DNA from: Paenibacillus sp. FSL K6-3182
GTDB taxonomy: Bacteria > Bacillota > Bacilli > Paenibacillales > Paenibacillaceae
Direction: 5' to 3'
NCBI RefSeq assembly: GCF_037976325.1
Contig: NZ_CP150265.1
Coordinates: 1,538,501-1,602,500 of the forward strand
Length of the DNA: 64,000 nt
A model generated the notes under the pieces. It was not told where the DNA came from and searched no databases. It saw only the letters and a list, made by a program, of their open reading frames with translations. A program made the translations under genes and the position numbers. Below, piece by piece: positions 55,004-64,000 of the stretch. The first letter of the stretch is position 1, and each line of letters starts with the position of its first letter.

Positions 55004-56461
55004 TTGGCACTGTTTGATTTGCGCCTGCAGGATGTACATAACAAGCTTAACAATAAGGAACTGTCTGTTTCTGAGCTGGTTAGCGCATCATTTGCGAGAA
55101 TTGCGGAAACTGAGCCTGCTATTAAGGCTTTTATTACATTAAATGAAGAGAATGCACGCTTGCAGGCTTCCGAGCTGGACAAGCAATTGCAAGAAGGCGG
55201 CGACCAAGGTTTATTGTTTGGATTGCCGGCGGGTGTTAAGGATAATATTGTGACGGAAGGTCTACTGACCACTTGTGCGAGTCAGTTCTTAAGCAATTAC
55301 AATCCTATCTATGATGCCACTGTTGTTCGCAAGCTGAAAGCAGCTCAGTCGGTAACGATTGGAAAGCTGAACATGGATGAATTTGCAATGGGCGGTTCCA
55401 ACGAGAACTCCAGCTTCTATCCAACTCGCAATCCATGGAATACGGATTATGTTCCAGGCGGCTCAAGCGGCGGATCGGCAGCTTCAGTTGCTGCTGGACA
55501 AGTTTATTTCTCGCTTGGCTCCGACACTGGCGGCTCGATTCGTCAGCCAGCTGCTTATTGCGGTATCGTTGGCCTCAAACCAACGTATGGCCTAGTATCA
55601 CGTTTTGGACTTGTTGCTTTCGCATCTTCTTTGGACCAAATCGGTCCGCTTACCAAAAATGTTGAAGATTCCGCATTTGTGCTGCAAGCCATTGCTGGTT
55701 ACGACACAAGTGACTCTACATCAGCGAATGTGGATATTCCAGATTACACAGCAGCTCTTACAGGTGATGTAAAAGGTCTGCGTATCGGTGTGCCTAAAGA
55801 ATACCTAGGAGCTGGTATTGATCCGCGTGTGAAAGAAGCGGTACTTAAAGCGCTGGCAGTATACGAATCACTGGGCGCGACATGGGAAGAGGTTTCACTT
55901 CCGCATACGGAGTATGCAATCGCTACTTACTATTTGCTTGCTTCCTCGGAAGCATCGTCAAATCTAGCTCGTTTCGACGGCGTACGTTACGGTGTACGTG
56001 CGGAAGATCCTGCAAATCTCATTGATTTGTATAAGAAATCCCGCAGCGAAGGATTTGGCGCTGAAGTAAAACGCCGGATTATGCTTGGAACATATGCTCT
56101 AAGCTCTGGCTATTATGACGCATATTATTTGAAAGCTCAGAAGGTACGTACACTTATCAAGCAGGACTTTGACCAAGTGTTCAGCCAATATGATCTCATC
56201 ATCGGACCTACGGCTCCGACACCTGCGTTCCGAATCGGAGAGCAAGTTGGAGATCCATTAACGATGTATTTAAACGATATCTGTACGATACCGGTAAGCT
56301 TGGCTGGCGTTCCTGCCATTAGCGTTCCTTGTGGAACGGCAGATGGCTTGCCGATTGGCTTGCAAATTATCGGGAAAGCGTTCGACGAATCGACGGTGCT
56401 GCGCGCCGCTCATGCGTTCGAGCAGCATACAGAGCATCATAAACAACGTCCGCAGCTATAA
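55004..56461 (+). CDS. gatA: Glutamyl/aspartyl-tRNA amidotransferase subunit A
   Basis: 485 residues, TTG start with GGAGG 8 nt upstream. Amidase signature enzyme: the catalytic triad K79 ('GVKDNI'), S154 ('[10 protein letters not shown]') and S178 ('[10 protein letters not shown]') falls at the standard numbering, which supports the start. It hydrolyses glutamine and delivers ammonia to GatB. 35 bp after gatC and 36 bp before gatB. Confidence 0.97.
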   Translation: MALFDLRLQDVHNKLNNKELSVSELVSASFARIAETEPAIKAFITLNEENARLQASELDKQLQEGGDQGLLFGLPAGVKDNIVTEGLLTTCASQFLSNYNPIYDATVVRKLKAAQSVTIGKLNMDEFAMGGSNENSSFYPTRNPWNTDYVPGGSSGGSAASVAAGQVYFSLGSDTGGSIRQPAAYCGIVGLKPTYGLVSRFGLVAFASSLDQIGPLTKNVEDSAFVLQAIAGYDTSDSTSANVDIPDYTAALTGDVKGLRIGVPKEYLGAGIDPRVKEAVLKALAVYESLGATWEEVSLPHTEYAIATYYLLASSEASSNLARFDGVRYGVRAEDPANLIDLYKKSRSEGFGAEVKRRIMLGTYALSSGYYDAYYLKAQKVRTLIKQDFDQVFSQYDLIIGPTAPTPAFRIGEQVGDPLTMYLNDICTIPVSLAGVPAISVPCGTADGLPIGLQIIGKAFDESTVLRAAHAFEQHTEHHKQRPQL

Positions 56462-56497
56462 GCGGACCTATATAAGTTTACGAAGGGATCGATACGA

Positions 56498-57937
56498 ATG
56501 TCTGAACCGAACAAATACGAGACGGTTGTCGGGCTGGAAGTCCATGTGGAGCTGCATACGAACAGTAAAATCTTTTGCGGCTGCTCTACGGCTTTCGGCG
56601 CGCCGCCGAATACCCATACCTGTCCAGTATGCCTTGGACATCCCGGCGTTTTGCCGGTATTGAATCGCCAAGCCGTTGAATATGCAATGAAAGCGGCAAT
56701 GGCTTTGAACTGTCAAATTGCAGATATCAGCAAGTTTGACCGTAAAAACTATTTTTACCCCGATTCGCCAAAAGCGTATCAGATTTCGCAATTTGATCAA
56801 CCGATCGGTGAACATGGCTGGATTGATATTGAAGTGGGTGGCGAGACCAAACGAATTGGGATCACAAGGCTGCACCTTGAAGAGGATGCAGGCAAATTGA
56901 CTCACGTCGATGGCGGTTATGCATCACTTGTCGATTTCAACCGTGTAGGTACGCCGCTAATTGAGATCGTATCAGAGCCTGATATTCGTACACCTGAGGA
57001 AGCGAAAGCATACCTCGAGAAAATCAAAGCCATCATGCAGTATTGCGATGTTTCTGATGTGAAGATGGAAGAGGGCAGCTTGCGCTGTGATGCAAACATA
57101 AGCCTTCGTCCATACGGACAAAAGGAATTTGGTACACGTGCGGAGCTTAAGAACATGAACTCCTTCCGCGGCGTTCAGCGCGGCCTTGAGTATGAGCAGT
57201 TCCGCCAAGCGGAAATTCTCGACAGCGGTGGTGAGGTCATTCAGGAGACTCGTCGTTTTGACGATGCACTTGGTAAGTCCTTCTCTATGCGCGGCAAAGA
57301 AGAAGCACATGATTACCGCTACTTCCCGGACCCGGATCTAGTACAGCTTCATATTAGTGAAGACTGGAAGCAAAGCATTCGTGCGACAATCCCAGAATTG
57401 CCTGATGCGCGCAAAGCGAGATATACGGCTGATTACAGCTTGCCTTCCTATGATGCTGAAGTCATTACTTCATCTAAGAAGCTTGCTGATTTCTTCGAGG
57501 AGAGCCTTTCTTACACGAAGGATGCCAAATCCGTATCGAACTGGATCATGGGTGATTTGCTTGGTTATTTGAATGCCAACGGTCAAGAAATTACCGATGT
57601 GAAGATTACTGGACAAGGCCTAGGTGAAATGATTGGTTTGCTTGAGAAAGGCACAATCAACGGTAAAATTGCCAAAACGGTATTTAAAGCGATGCTGGAT
57701 TCAGGCAAGCTGCCACAGCAGATTGTAGAGGAACAAGGTCTCGTTCAAATCAGTGACGAAGGCGCTATTCAAGCCATCGTTAACCAGATCGTTGAAGCAA
57801 ATCCGCAATCTGTTGAAGATTACAGAGCAGGTAAAGATAAAGCAATTGGCTTCCTTGTTGGTCAGGTTATGAAGGAATCAAGAGGGAAAGCAAATCCCGC
57901 ACTCGTGAATAAGCTGCTTGTAGAGCGCTTGAAATAA
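56498..57937 (+). CDS. gatB: Glutamyl/aspartyl-tRNA amidotransferase subunit B
   Basis: 479 residues. '[28 protein letters not shown]', '[19 protein letters not shown]' (zinc-binding cysteines) and '[17 protein letters not shown]' are hallmark GatB motifs; a C-terminal YqeY-type helical region ends the protein. GatB carries the kinase/transamidase site that acts on misacylated tRNA. Last gene of gatCAB, with a strong terminator behind it. Confidence 0.97.
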   Translation: MSEPNKYETVVGLEVHVELHTNSKIFCGCSTAFGAPPNTHTCPVCLGHPGVLPVLNRQAVEYAMKAAMALNCQIADISKFDRKNYFYPDSPKAYQISQFDQPIGEHGWIDIEVGGETKRIGITRLHLEEDAGKLTHVDGGYASLVDFNRVGTPLIEIVSEPDIRTPEEAKAYLEKIKAIMQYCDVSDVKMEEGSLRCDANISLRPYGQKEFGTRAELKNMNSFRGVQRGLEYEQFRQAEILDSGGEVIQETRRFDDALGKSFSMRGKEEAHDYRYFPDPDLVQLHISEDWKQSIRATIPELPDARKARYTADYSLPSYDAEVITSSKKLADFFEESLSYTKDAKSVSNWIMGDLLGYLNANGQEITDVKITGQGLGEMIGLLEKGTINGKIAKTVFKAMLDSGKLPQQIVEEQGLVQISDEGAIQAIVNQIVEANPQSVEDYRAGKDKAIGFLVGQVMKESRGKANPALVNKLLVERLK

Positions 57938-57952
57938 AAGCAGTTGCACGCA

Positions 57953-57996
57953 AAAAGACGCGGTTCATCAACATGATGAACCGCGTCTTTCTTTTT
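57953..57996 (+). terminator. Intrinsic terminator after gatCAB
   Basis: A 17-bp perfect stem (AAAGACGCGGTTCATCA with TGATGAACCGCGTCTTT, loop ACA), then T-rich sequence. Confidence 0.97.
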
Positions 57997-58079
57997 GAAC
58001 ACCACTCTGGACAGAAGACCTGTAAGCTCCATACGCTGCATACAATTATGTTACAATAGCGAATATAGAAAGGTCGGGA

Positions 58080-58796
58080 TTGTTTATGCTGCTAAGTACA
58101 CTTCATAATCCTTGGTATATTAGTGAACTTCATATTTTATTAAGGCTGCTGCTTGCCTTGCTATTGGGCGGACTTATTGGCTTCGAGCGAGAACAGTCGA
58201 ATCATGCTGCTGGACTTCGAACGAATATTCTAGTTTGTTTAGGTTCTTGCTTGTTGATGCTGCTATCCATGTACGGTTTCTCAGCATTTGTCGACGAGCC
58301 TAACGTACGGGTTGACCCGGCGCGACTTGCAGCCGCAGTTATTACAGGCATTGGATTTCTAGGTGCAGGTACTATTTTATTTACCGGAAAATCAATAACG
58401 GGTTTAACGACAGCGGCGTCCCTATGGGTCGTTTCTGCAATTGGATTAGCAGTCGGAGCAGGCTTTTATTTTGCATCAGCTACCGCAACGATCATGGTTC
58501 TTGTAACATTATGGGCGTTTAATAAGCTGGAAAAAAGGTATATTAGTGCAAAGAAAGAGCACTTGCTCAAAATAAAAGCTAATAATTTATCTCAAGCCAT
58601 GCTTGAATTAAATAGCCTACTGACTGATCGGAAAATCATCATGAGAAAAATGCTGCTGGAAGAATGCGAGGGTGAAGAGGAAGGCGAGCAGATTTTGCTG
58701 CAGGTGTATATTACACTGCCTAAATCAGAAGCATTGTTAGTGCTCCTCGATAATATAAAGCACTTGGAGGGTGTACGTTGGGTCAGCTCAGAATAA
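58080..58796 (+). CDS. MgtC/SapB-family membrane protein
   Basis: 238 residues, TTG start (GAAAGG at 6-nt spacing; ATG at 58086 possible). The N-terminal 150 residues hold about four TM segments with the family motifs 'LLGGLIGFEREQSNHAAGLRTNILVCLGSCLLMLLS' and 'RLAAAVITGIGFLGAGTIL...TGLTTAASLWVVSAIGLAVGAGFY'. A C-terminal cytosolic regulatory domain (about 160-238) follows. MgtC-type proteins affect survival at low magnesium, often by modulating ATP synthase. It overlaps the next gene by 19 bp. Confidence 0.9.
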   Translation: MFMLLSTLHNPWYISELHILLRLLLALLLGGLIGFEREQSNHAAGLRTNILVCLGSCLLMLLSMYGFSAFVDEPNVRVDPARLAAAVITGIGFLGAGTILFTGKSITGLTTAASLWVVSAIGLAVGAGFYFASATATIMVLVTLWAFNKLEKRYISAKKEHLLKIKANNLSQAMLELNSLLTDRKIIMRKMLLEECEGEEEGEQILLQVYITLPKSEALLVLLDNIKHLEGVRWVSSE

Positions 58797-60703
58797 AACG
58801 AATAAAAAATAGGCTTCTCACCGTATTATTCGCATTTGCTATGCCAGGAGCAGGACATATGTATACTGGACAGCATCCGAAAGGCTTACTGTTAATTGCG
58901 GCCTTTTGGCTGGATTTGACGGCGATTGTAAGGTTAGCCGATTCAGATGGCGGCAGACATTTGCTGTTGATCGTTTATTTAGGTATTATGCTTCCTATTT
59001 TTTATTTTATTAGCGTGTTTGATTCCTTGCAAAGCGCGGATGCCGATAATAACAACCCCGTTGCACTGAATCGCACACATGGTATTTTACTTTTGGCGGC
59101 TGGAAGCGTCATGCTTATTTTAGTGAAGCCTCCACAAGCGATTTTACCCTGGATGAATGAACTAGCGGAGTTATGTGTTGGCCCGATTATTATAATCGCT
59201 TCAATATTGCTGCTGTCACGTTCAAGGAAAGGAAGAGTTACTATGTTTAAGCTCGGACGCTTTACAGCAGCGGCACTGGTATTGGTCGTGGGAGGATTGC
59301 TTCTCTGGGATCAAATTCAAGGACGGAATGATATTTCATTGCTTGGTCAATGGTGGCCGGTTATTTTTATATTGTTAGGTTTAGAAATCATTCTATACAG
59401 CATAAAGTTTAAAGACATAGAAAAAAAGCTTCGATTTGATGTTGGAGGCGCGATGATTGCTGTTGCGATTTCATTGACCGCTTACGTTGTGACCCAATAC
59501 GCGGATATTCCTTATCGTTGGCTGGATCAATTTAATGTTGATTTGAACGGGGCAGCAGAATTTGGAGAAGAGAAAGGATTTCATTATGAGAAGACCATCA
59601 TTAAGGTTCCTTTAGATGAAGCGATTTCTCTCATTCGTGTTGTTAATCCCAATGGGCAAGTAACCATTCGATCGGGTGACGTACAGGAAATAGAGCTTTT
59701 GACTGCTGTATGGGTTGATGTGCCAGGCAAAACGGAGGCTGATGCGATCGCAGAGCAATCAACCGTCAAAATTAATCCAGGCGCTGAAGTAACGTTGGAG
59801 GCGAAGGGTCAAACCTATGGCGCTAACGGAAGCAGAAAACCGAGAATGAATATGATCATTACCGTACCAATGTCTTTGTCTGATCTGGTTGAGGTTAATC
59901 AACAGCCTACAGAAACACCGTTATCCTTGGGTTCGGAAAGTATTGATACGATTGGCGAAGAAGTTGATGCGGGAGCATCTGATGTTGATTTGAACGATCA
60001 GTCCGCAACTGAAAAGCCTACGGATACAGATGCAGGTTTAAATGGTCAATCTGAACAACCGCCTCAGAATGCTGAGGAACAGAAGCCTGTATTAAAGATG
60101 AAAGTTGAATCAGGCAATGGTTCAATTGAAGTCATGAATTTGACGCTGCCAGGCGGCCTTGAGCTCCGAAGCAATAGCGGAATTGTTTCCGTAAGCAACA
60201 TTAAAGGTCCTATCTCCGTCAAAGGTAATAATGGCGGAATTAATGTGAAAAGCATAACTGGTGATACCAGTCTTGAAACAAAAAATGGTACGGTTACTGC
60301 AGATTCTATTGAAGGTAAGCTTTATGCGAATACACTCAATGGCAGTTTGGAGATCAAGCAGATTGATGGAAACATTGAAGCAGAAACAAAAAACGGGAAA
60401 ATCAAAATGGACGGTGCAGGCGGTTCTGTTAAAGCGGATACGCTGAATGGGAACATTGAACTAAGCAGTGCTGAAGTTAGCGGAGATTGGGATCTCGATA
60501 GCTCCGTCGGAGAGGTAAAGCTTGCAATACCGGAGGATGCTCATTTTACGATTTATGGATCGGTAACTTTCGGTAATATTGTGTCCGATTTGCCGCTTGA
60601 AGTAAGTAAGAAAACGATAAGAGGCACTATAGGCGACGGCACTTTCAGGATTCAGATTAATGCTACGAACAGCATTGCAATTAAGCAATTTGGACTATCC
60701 TAA
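58778..60703 (+). CDS. Membrane protein with LiaF-like TM region and DUF4097 beta-helix
   Basis: 641 residues, TTG start with GGAGGG at 7 nt, inside the mgtC-like gene. About nine TM segments in the first 245 residues, including 'WWPVIFILLGLEIILYS' typical of LiaF/LiaI-type proteins. An extracellular part follows with an acidic linker (about 385-430) and a DUF4097-type right-handed repeat region ('SGNGSIEVMNLTLPGG', 'ETKNGTVTADSIEGKLYANTLNGSLEIKQIDGNIEAETKNGKIKM'). Such proteins often belong to envelope stress systems. Function unknown. Confidence 0.75.
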   Translation: MGQLRIKRIKNRLLTVLFAFAMPGAGHMYTGQHPKGLLLIAAFWLDLTAIVRLADSDGGRHLLLIVYLGIMLPIFYFISVFDSLQSADADNNNPVALNRTHGILLLAAGSVMLILVKPPQAILPWMNELAELCVGPIIIIASILLLSRSRKGRVTMFKLGRFTAAALVLVVGGLLLWDQIQGRNDISLLGQWWPVIFILLGLEIILYSIKFKDIEKKLRFDVGGAMIAVAISLTAYVVTQYADIPYRWLDQFNVDLNGAAEFGEEKGFHYEKTIIKVPLDEAISLIRVVNPNGQVTIRSGDVQEIELLTAVWVDVPGKTEADAIAEQSTVKINPGAEVTLEAKGQTYGANGSRKPRMNMIITVPMSLSDLVEVNQQPTETPLSLGSESIDTIGEEVDAGASDVDLNDQSATEKPTDTDAGLNGQSEQPPQNAEEQKPVLKMKVESGNGSIEVMNLTLPGGLELRSNSGIVSVSNIKGPISVKGNNGGINVKSITGDTSLETKNGTVTADSIEGKLYANTLNGSLEIKQIDGNIEAETKNGKIKMDGAGGSVKADTLNGNIELSSAEVSGDWDLDSSVGEVKLAIPEDAHFTIYGSVTFGNIVSDLPLEVSKKTIRGTIGDGTFRIQINATNSIAIKQFGLS

Positions 60704-60716
60704 AAAGGCGCTTTCA

Positions 60717-60746
60717 TTGACAAACTCTTAAATAAGAACGTACAAT
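60717..60746 (+). promoter_or_regulatory. Candidate sigma-A promoter of perR
   Basis: TTGACA (60717-60722), an 18-bp spacer and TACAAT (60741-60746), 35 bp before the ATG. AT-rich sequence just downstream (TTTAATAACTTTAA) only loosely recalls a Per box. Confidence 0.65.
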
Positions 60747-60780
60747 AGCTTTAATAACTTTAAGGAAGGGCGTGAGGGGA

Positions 60781-61215
60781 ATGGGAGCCAGCGTTAACTT
60801 AGCACTTGAGCAACTGAAGATGAATGGCGTCCGAATGACCCCGCAACGTCACGCAATATTAAGCTACTTGATGGACTCGATGTCGCATCCGACTGCAGAT
60901 GAAATTTATAAAGCGCTCTCACCAGTTTACCCGAGCATGAGCGTAGCTACCATATATAACAATCTGCGTTTATTTGTAGAAGCTGGATTAGTGCGTGAGC
61001 TGACTTATGGCGATGATTCAAGCCGGTTTGATTCGGATTTATCCGATCATTACCATGCCATTTGCAAAAATTGCGGTTCAATCGTCGATTTTAATTATCC
61101 ACCGCTGCTTGAGGTAGAACGTGCAGCGTCACGTGTAACAGGTTTTGTGGTTGAAGGACATCGGATGGAAATTTACGGTGTTTGCTCGACTTGCAACACT
61201 AAATCAGCGAAATAA
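60781..61215 (+). CDS. perR: Peroxide-responsive Fur-family repressor PerR
   Basis: 144 residues from the ATG at 60781. The winged helix ('[28 protein letters not shown]', '[14 protein letters not shown]') precedes a dimerisation domain. Regulatory metal ligands H36, D84, H90, H92 and D103 match B. subtilis H37, D85, H91, H93 and D104 with an offset of one; the aspartate at 103 separates PerR from Fur and Zur. Structural zinc cysteines are C95, C98 and C135, C138. Oxidation of the metal-binding histidines would release it from Per boxes. Its neighbours ygzB and ygxA are the same as in Bacillus. Confidence 0.93.
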   Translation: MGASVNLALEQLKMNGVRMTPQRHAILSYLMDSMSHPTADEIYKALSPVYPSMSVATIYNNLRLFVEAGLVRELTYGDDSSRFDSDLSDHYHAICKNCGSIVDFNYPPLLEVERAASRVTGFVVEGHRMEIYGVCSTCNTKSAK

Positions 61216-61234
61216 TTGGCGTTATGCCTACAAG

Positions 61235-61276
61235 AACGTGCCGGGAAGCGATACAACGCTAATCTGCACGTTTTTT
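61235..61276 (+). terminator. Intrinsic terminator after perR
   Basis: AACGTGC pairs with GCACGTT, with an inner AGCG/CGCT stem, followed by T6. Confidence 0.75.
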
Positions 61277-61323
61277 AATAGTCGAATAGAATTTTGAAGT
61301 TAACATTACAGGAGAGTGATGAC

Positions 61324-63057
61324 TTGGAAACGATGTACAACCGAGCGCCACGCCGAAAAGGCAACCGAGGTGTTCGGAGCATAATATTGTTGTTTTTGTT
61401 AGGAGTAATAGCTGTCTTTTGTTGGTATGGATATATGCGCTTTATTCCTAACAATGAAAAGGTAGATCCAAATTATAAGACAGAGCATCCTATATTTATT
61501 CAAGGCGTTGAAGCGGAGCAAGGAGCTATTATCGAAAATGATGAAGTCAAGCTGCCGCTTTCGGTGCTGGAGCAGGTATTAGGAGTGGACAAGCCTATAA
61601 GATATGAGCCTGATTCAGGTTCAATCATCTTGACAACTGCCAATAAGGTACTTCACCTTAAGACGGATTCTTTAACGGCGACTATCAACCAAAAGCCATA
61701 TGATCTAACGATTACTGCAGAAACGTCTAATGATATGGTCTATATTCCTGCAGAACCTTTGGAGGAGTTATATGGGCTGAAAGTAGAATTCGTAAAAGAG
61801 ACAGGCACAGTAACACTGCTGAATGCAGGAGACATGGTTCAGCTTGCTGAGGCTACTCCTGAGAAAGGGGCAGCTATTCGAACCGAAGCGACTATTCGAG
61901 CGCCTTTTGTTCAAAAAGTTCCTCAATCACAGTCAATAAGAATTTGGAAAGAGCAGGAAGGTTGGCTGCTTGTCCAAAACAGCGAAGGCATCATCGGTTT
62001 TATGAATAAAAAAGATGTGAAGCTTACTTCTATTGAAAAAATGCCCGAGCAGGCGGCAGAGCCTCCATTTATTGCGTGGAAGGTGCTCGGCAACAAAATT
62101 AATATGACATGGGAAGCTGTTTATCAACGGAAAATCGATACTGCCAAAATAGCGCCGATGCAGGGAGTAAATGTCGTTAGTCCTACCTGGTTTGAACTTG
62201 CCGACGACAAAGGAACAATAAAAGGCAAGGCTGATCCCGCATATGTGAAATGGGCACATCAGCAAGGGATGCAGATTTGGGCGCTGTTCAGCAATAGCTT
62301 TGAGCCTGATCGAACGACAAAGGCATTAGCGTCAGTGGAAACGCGATTCTCGATGATACAGCAGCTGATCGGCTTTGCTCAAGTATATGGATTGCAAGGG
62401 ATTAATTTAGATTTTGAAAATGTACACACGTCGGATAAAGCTAATTTTGTACAATTTGTTCGGGAGCTGACTCCGCTTTTACATGAGCAGGGCTTGGTTG
62501 TCTCCGTGGATGTAACACCCAAGTCGAATAGTGAGATGTGGTCGCTGTTTCTTGATCGTGCAGCGCTTGGCAATGTTGTAGATTATATGATGGTCATGGC
62601 TTACGATGAGCATTGGGCTGCGAGTCCAAAATCAGGTTCGGTAGCATCGCTGCCTTGGACAGAGAGTTCTCTTGTTCGTATCATGCAGGAGGATGCCGTA
62701 CCAGCAAGTAAAATTATTTTAAGCATGCCTCTGTATACCCGGATATGGACTGAGAAAAAAGGGGAAGACGGTAAAATAGACGTTTCCTCAAAGGCAGTAG
62801 GCATGAAGAAGGTTAATGAGATTATTACGACTAAGAAACTTAAGCCAGTGTTTGATGCAAAAGCAGGTCAGAATTACGTGGAATATACGGAAGACGGAAA
62901 CTTGATGCGAATATGGATTGAGGATGAAGTGTCCATTAAAGCTCGAGTAGCGCTTGCACGTAAATATGATTTAGCGGGTGTAGCAACATGGCAGCGTGCG
63001 TTCCAAACGGAAGCTATTTGGAAATCGATCGACGATTCTCTCAAGATTAGGCCATAA
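61324..63057 (+). CDS. GH18-type glycosidase with copper-amine-oxidase-like N-terminal domain
   Basis: 577 residues from the TTG at 61324 (CAGGAG at 9-nt spacing). A basic N-terminus, TM anchor (about 17-37), a copper-amine-oxidase-N-like domain (about 60-185; 'IRYEPDSGSIILTTANKVLHLKTDS', 'VYIPAEPLEELYGLKVEF'), an SH3-like segment (about 190-235; 'QSIRIWKEQEGWLLVQNSEGIIGFMNKKDV') and a GH18 barrel (about 255-577). E365 in 'QGINLDFENV' is the candidate catalytic acid, with 'MVMAYDEHW' and 'MPLYTRIW' also typical. The YaaH/SleL relatives cut N-acetylglucosaminyl bonds in peptidoglycan or spore cortex; this one should act outside the membrane. Family clear, substrate inferred. Confidence 0.85.
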   Translation: METMYNRAPRRKGNRGVRSIILLFLLGVIAVFCWYGYMRFIPNNEKVDPNYKTEHPIFIQGVEAEQGAIIENDEVKLPLSVLEQVLGVDKPIRYEPDSGSIILTTANKVLHLKTDSLTATINQKPYDLTITAETSNDMVYIPAEPLEELYGLKVEFVKETGTVTLLNAGDMVQLAEATPEKGAAIRTEATIRAPFVQKVPQSQSIRIWKEQEGWLLVQNSEGIIGFMNKKDVKLTSIEKMPEQAAEPPFIAWKVLGNKINMTWEAVYQRKIDTAKIAPMQGVNVVSPTWFELADDKGTIKGKADPAYVKWAHQQGMQIWALFSNSFEPDRTTKALASVETRFSMIQQLIGFAQVYGLQGINLDFENVHTSDKANFVQFVRELTPLLHEQGLVVSVDVTPKSNSEMWSLFLDRAALGNVVDYMMVMAYDEHWAASPKSGSVASLPWTESSLVRIMQEDAVPASKIILSMPLYTRIWTEKKGEDGKIDVSSKAVGMKKVNEIITTKKLKPVFDAKAGQNYVEYTEDGNLMRIWIEDEVSIKARVALARKYDLAGVATWQRAFQTEAIWKSIDDSLKIRP

Positions 63058-63073
63058 TTCATTTATAAATGTT

Positions 63074-63125
63074 AAATAAGAAACGCCTCCTCACATGTGA
63101 AGACATGGAGGAGGCGTTTCTTATT
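63074..63125. terminator. Bidirectional terminator between the GH18 and ygzB genes
   Basis: AAATAAGAAACGCCTCCT pairs with AGGAGGCGTTTCTTATTT around a CACATGTGAAGACATGG-containing loop, with A/T runs on both sides. Confidence 0.9.
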
Positions 63126-63227
63126 TATGTAATGCTGCGATCAAAAGTTGGTTTTCTTAGCTTTTTACCTTCTTAGTAGAATAAAGGTTGTTTCCTAAGA
63201 AAGAATCAACCGTATATTCACTATAGG

Positions 63228-63587
63228 TTAAACTTGCTGTTCAGAAGGAGTAGTTGTTGCTTGTGCAGGATCAAGCGTAAGTATCGTTTTGCAATACATA
63301 CAACGATCTGTTTTTCCAAGCATCTTGGTTGGACGCGAGCATTCTGGACACTGAAGCATTGTGGCACTTGTTGACATCATGCCAGCCCAGAAATAAACGG
63401 CTACGCTGATTAACAAGGAGATCATGCCGATTACCATGAAGATAGCAGCAATGATTTTGCCTGCTTGTCCCAAAAAAACAATGCCGGCTGTTCCGAGTAT
63501 CATGACTCCCATGCCAACAAGGGTGAAAACGAGTCCCCATAGACGGAATTCATTGATTTTGGCTGACTTGAAAAAGAACTTATTCAT
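63228..63587 (-). CDS. ygzB: UPF0295 membrane protein YgzB
   Basis: 119 residues. Two TM segments (about 17-38 and 44-68) are followed by 'VYFWAGMMSTSATMLQCPECSRPTKMLGKTDRCMYCKTILTLD', a CxxC...CxxC zinc-ribbon-like stretch identical in layout to B. subtilis YgzB. In Bacillus ygzB lies beside perR, as it does here. Start has an AAGGG site. Function not established. Confidence 0.85.
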   Translation of the reverse strand: MNKFFFKSAKINEFRLWGLVFTLVGMGVMILGTAGIVFLGQAGKIIAAIFMVIGMISLLISVAVYFWAGMMSTSATMLQCPECSRPTKMLGKTDRCMYCKTILTLDPAQATTTPSEQQV

Positions 63588-63740
63588 GTATTCATACCCT
63601 TCCTATGACCAATGACTTATGATTTTGAAACAGTTTCTGAGTTAGTAAGCAGGAATGTGCCTCCAACCTGTCGAAAAAGAATAAAACTGTAGAATATTAT
63701 TATAGCGTAATAAAATGTGATTAGCTATATGGAGGAACCA

Positions 63741-64000
63741 GTGGAACATATAAAAGCGTACTTCTCGGACAGCTATCGAGATGAACCTCATTTAATCGGT
63801 TTGGCTGTTATTGAAAACCCATATCCTTATAATCCTTTAGCTGATGGATTAGATTCATTAGTACTTGTTGTAATGAACGAAGAGATTGAGCGGAATGATA
63901 CGGAGCATGTCCAAATCGAGGGTCAACGGATATTGATTCGAACCATTGATTCGAATGGATTGAGTGAATGGTTGTCTGGTGGCGAAAACCGCAATATTAT
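63741..64000 (+). CDS. ygxA: YgxA-like nucleotidyltransferase-family protein (3' partial)
   Basis: Runs off the window; 86 complete codons are visible from a GTG start with GGAGG at 5-nt spacing. 'VEHIKAYFSDSYRDEPHLIGLAVIENPYPYNPLADGLDSLVLVVMNEE' resembles the N-terminus of YgxA, and the gene follows ygzB as in Bacillus. An inverted repeat (TTATTATAGCGTAATAA) lies in the upstream spacer at about 63697-63713. Assignment depends on context as much as on sequence. Confidence 0.65.
   Translation, partial: MEHIKAYFSDSYRDEPHLIGLAVIENPYPYNPLADGLDSLVLVVMNEEIERNDTEHVQIEGQRILIRTIDSNGLSEWLSGGENRNI

Noticed and set aside
63697..63713. Per or Fur box before the ygxA-like gene
   Set aside because: The inverted repeat is centred on a 5-bp spacer and does not fit the 7-1-7 Per box well.

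Overview
The window looks like a chromosomal segment of a Paenibacillus-type Firmicute. Four very large surface proteins end in S-layer homology (SLH) domains, ribosome binding sites are strong GGAGG-type with many TTG/GTG starts, and several blocks keep Bacillus gene order: ydcC-alr-ndoAI-ndoA, sigY-yxlCDEFG, gatCAB and perR-ygzB-ygxA. No rRNA, tRNA, insertion sequence, prophage or CRISPR array was seen.

Layout. 1-6849: 3' part of an SLH protein with a propeller-like N-terminus and 11 nearly identical FN3 repeats. 6963-8488 (minus): membrane export-family protein and M23 peptidase lipoprotein, divergent from an OmpR-type two-component system (8682-11188); the spacer carries two pairs of 11-bp-spaced TTAAC/TTAAG boxes. 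11373-12574: small membrane protein and a PspC-PspA envelope stress pair. 12857-12997: unexplained nested inverted-repeat element. 13151-16492: PQQ-propeller SLH protein. 16551-17629: seven ~52-bp hairpin repeats, a terminator, then a PD-(D/E)XK-like nuclease/winged-helix protein. 17630-28454: a repeat-rich accessory region in which two clusters of one palindromic repeat family flank a 7.3-kb GH101 (endo-alpha-N-acetylgalactosaminidase-like) SLH protein.

28455-31856: YdcC-like lipoprotein, alanine racemase and the EndoAI/EndoA toxin-antitoxin pair. 32104-38183: a nine-gene Tad/Flp-like secretion or pilus locus (CpaB-, CpaE-, CpaF-, TadB- and TadC-like, two tiny paralogous membrane peptides, two single-TM proteins) without secretin or prepilin peptidase in the window. 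38232-41496: M24 peptidase and two bPH2 membrane proteins. 41644-44747: complete sigY operon with a candidate autoregulatory ECF promoter. 44852-54415: small unknown gene, a hybrid kinase with two kinase cores, a response regulator with SARP/BTAD output, and an SLH protein with YVTN, Big_5 and calcium-binding TSP3 repeats. 54681-57937: gatCAB. 58080-64000: MgtC-like, DUF4097 protein, PerR, GH18 protein, YgzB and partial YgxA.

The common theme is the cell surface: S-layer-anchored proteins, envelope stress systems, wall enzymes and a pilus-like machine. The least explained parts are the hairpin-repeat/nuclease unit (16551-17629), the repeat clusters around the GH101 gene, and the Tad-like locus with two peptides under 50 residues. 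Functions are assigned from recognised motifs and gene order only; no database search was run.
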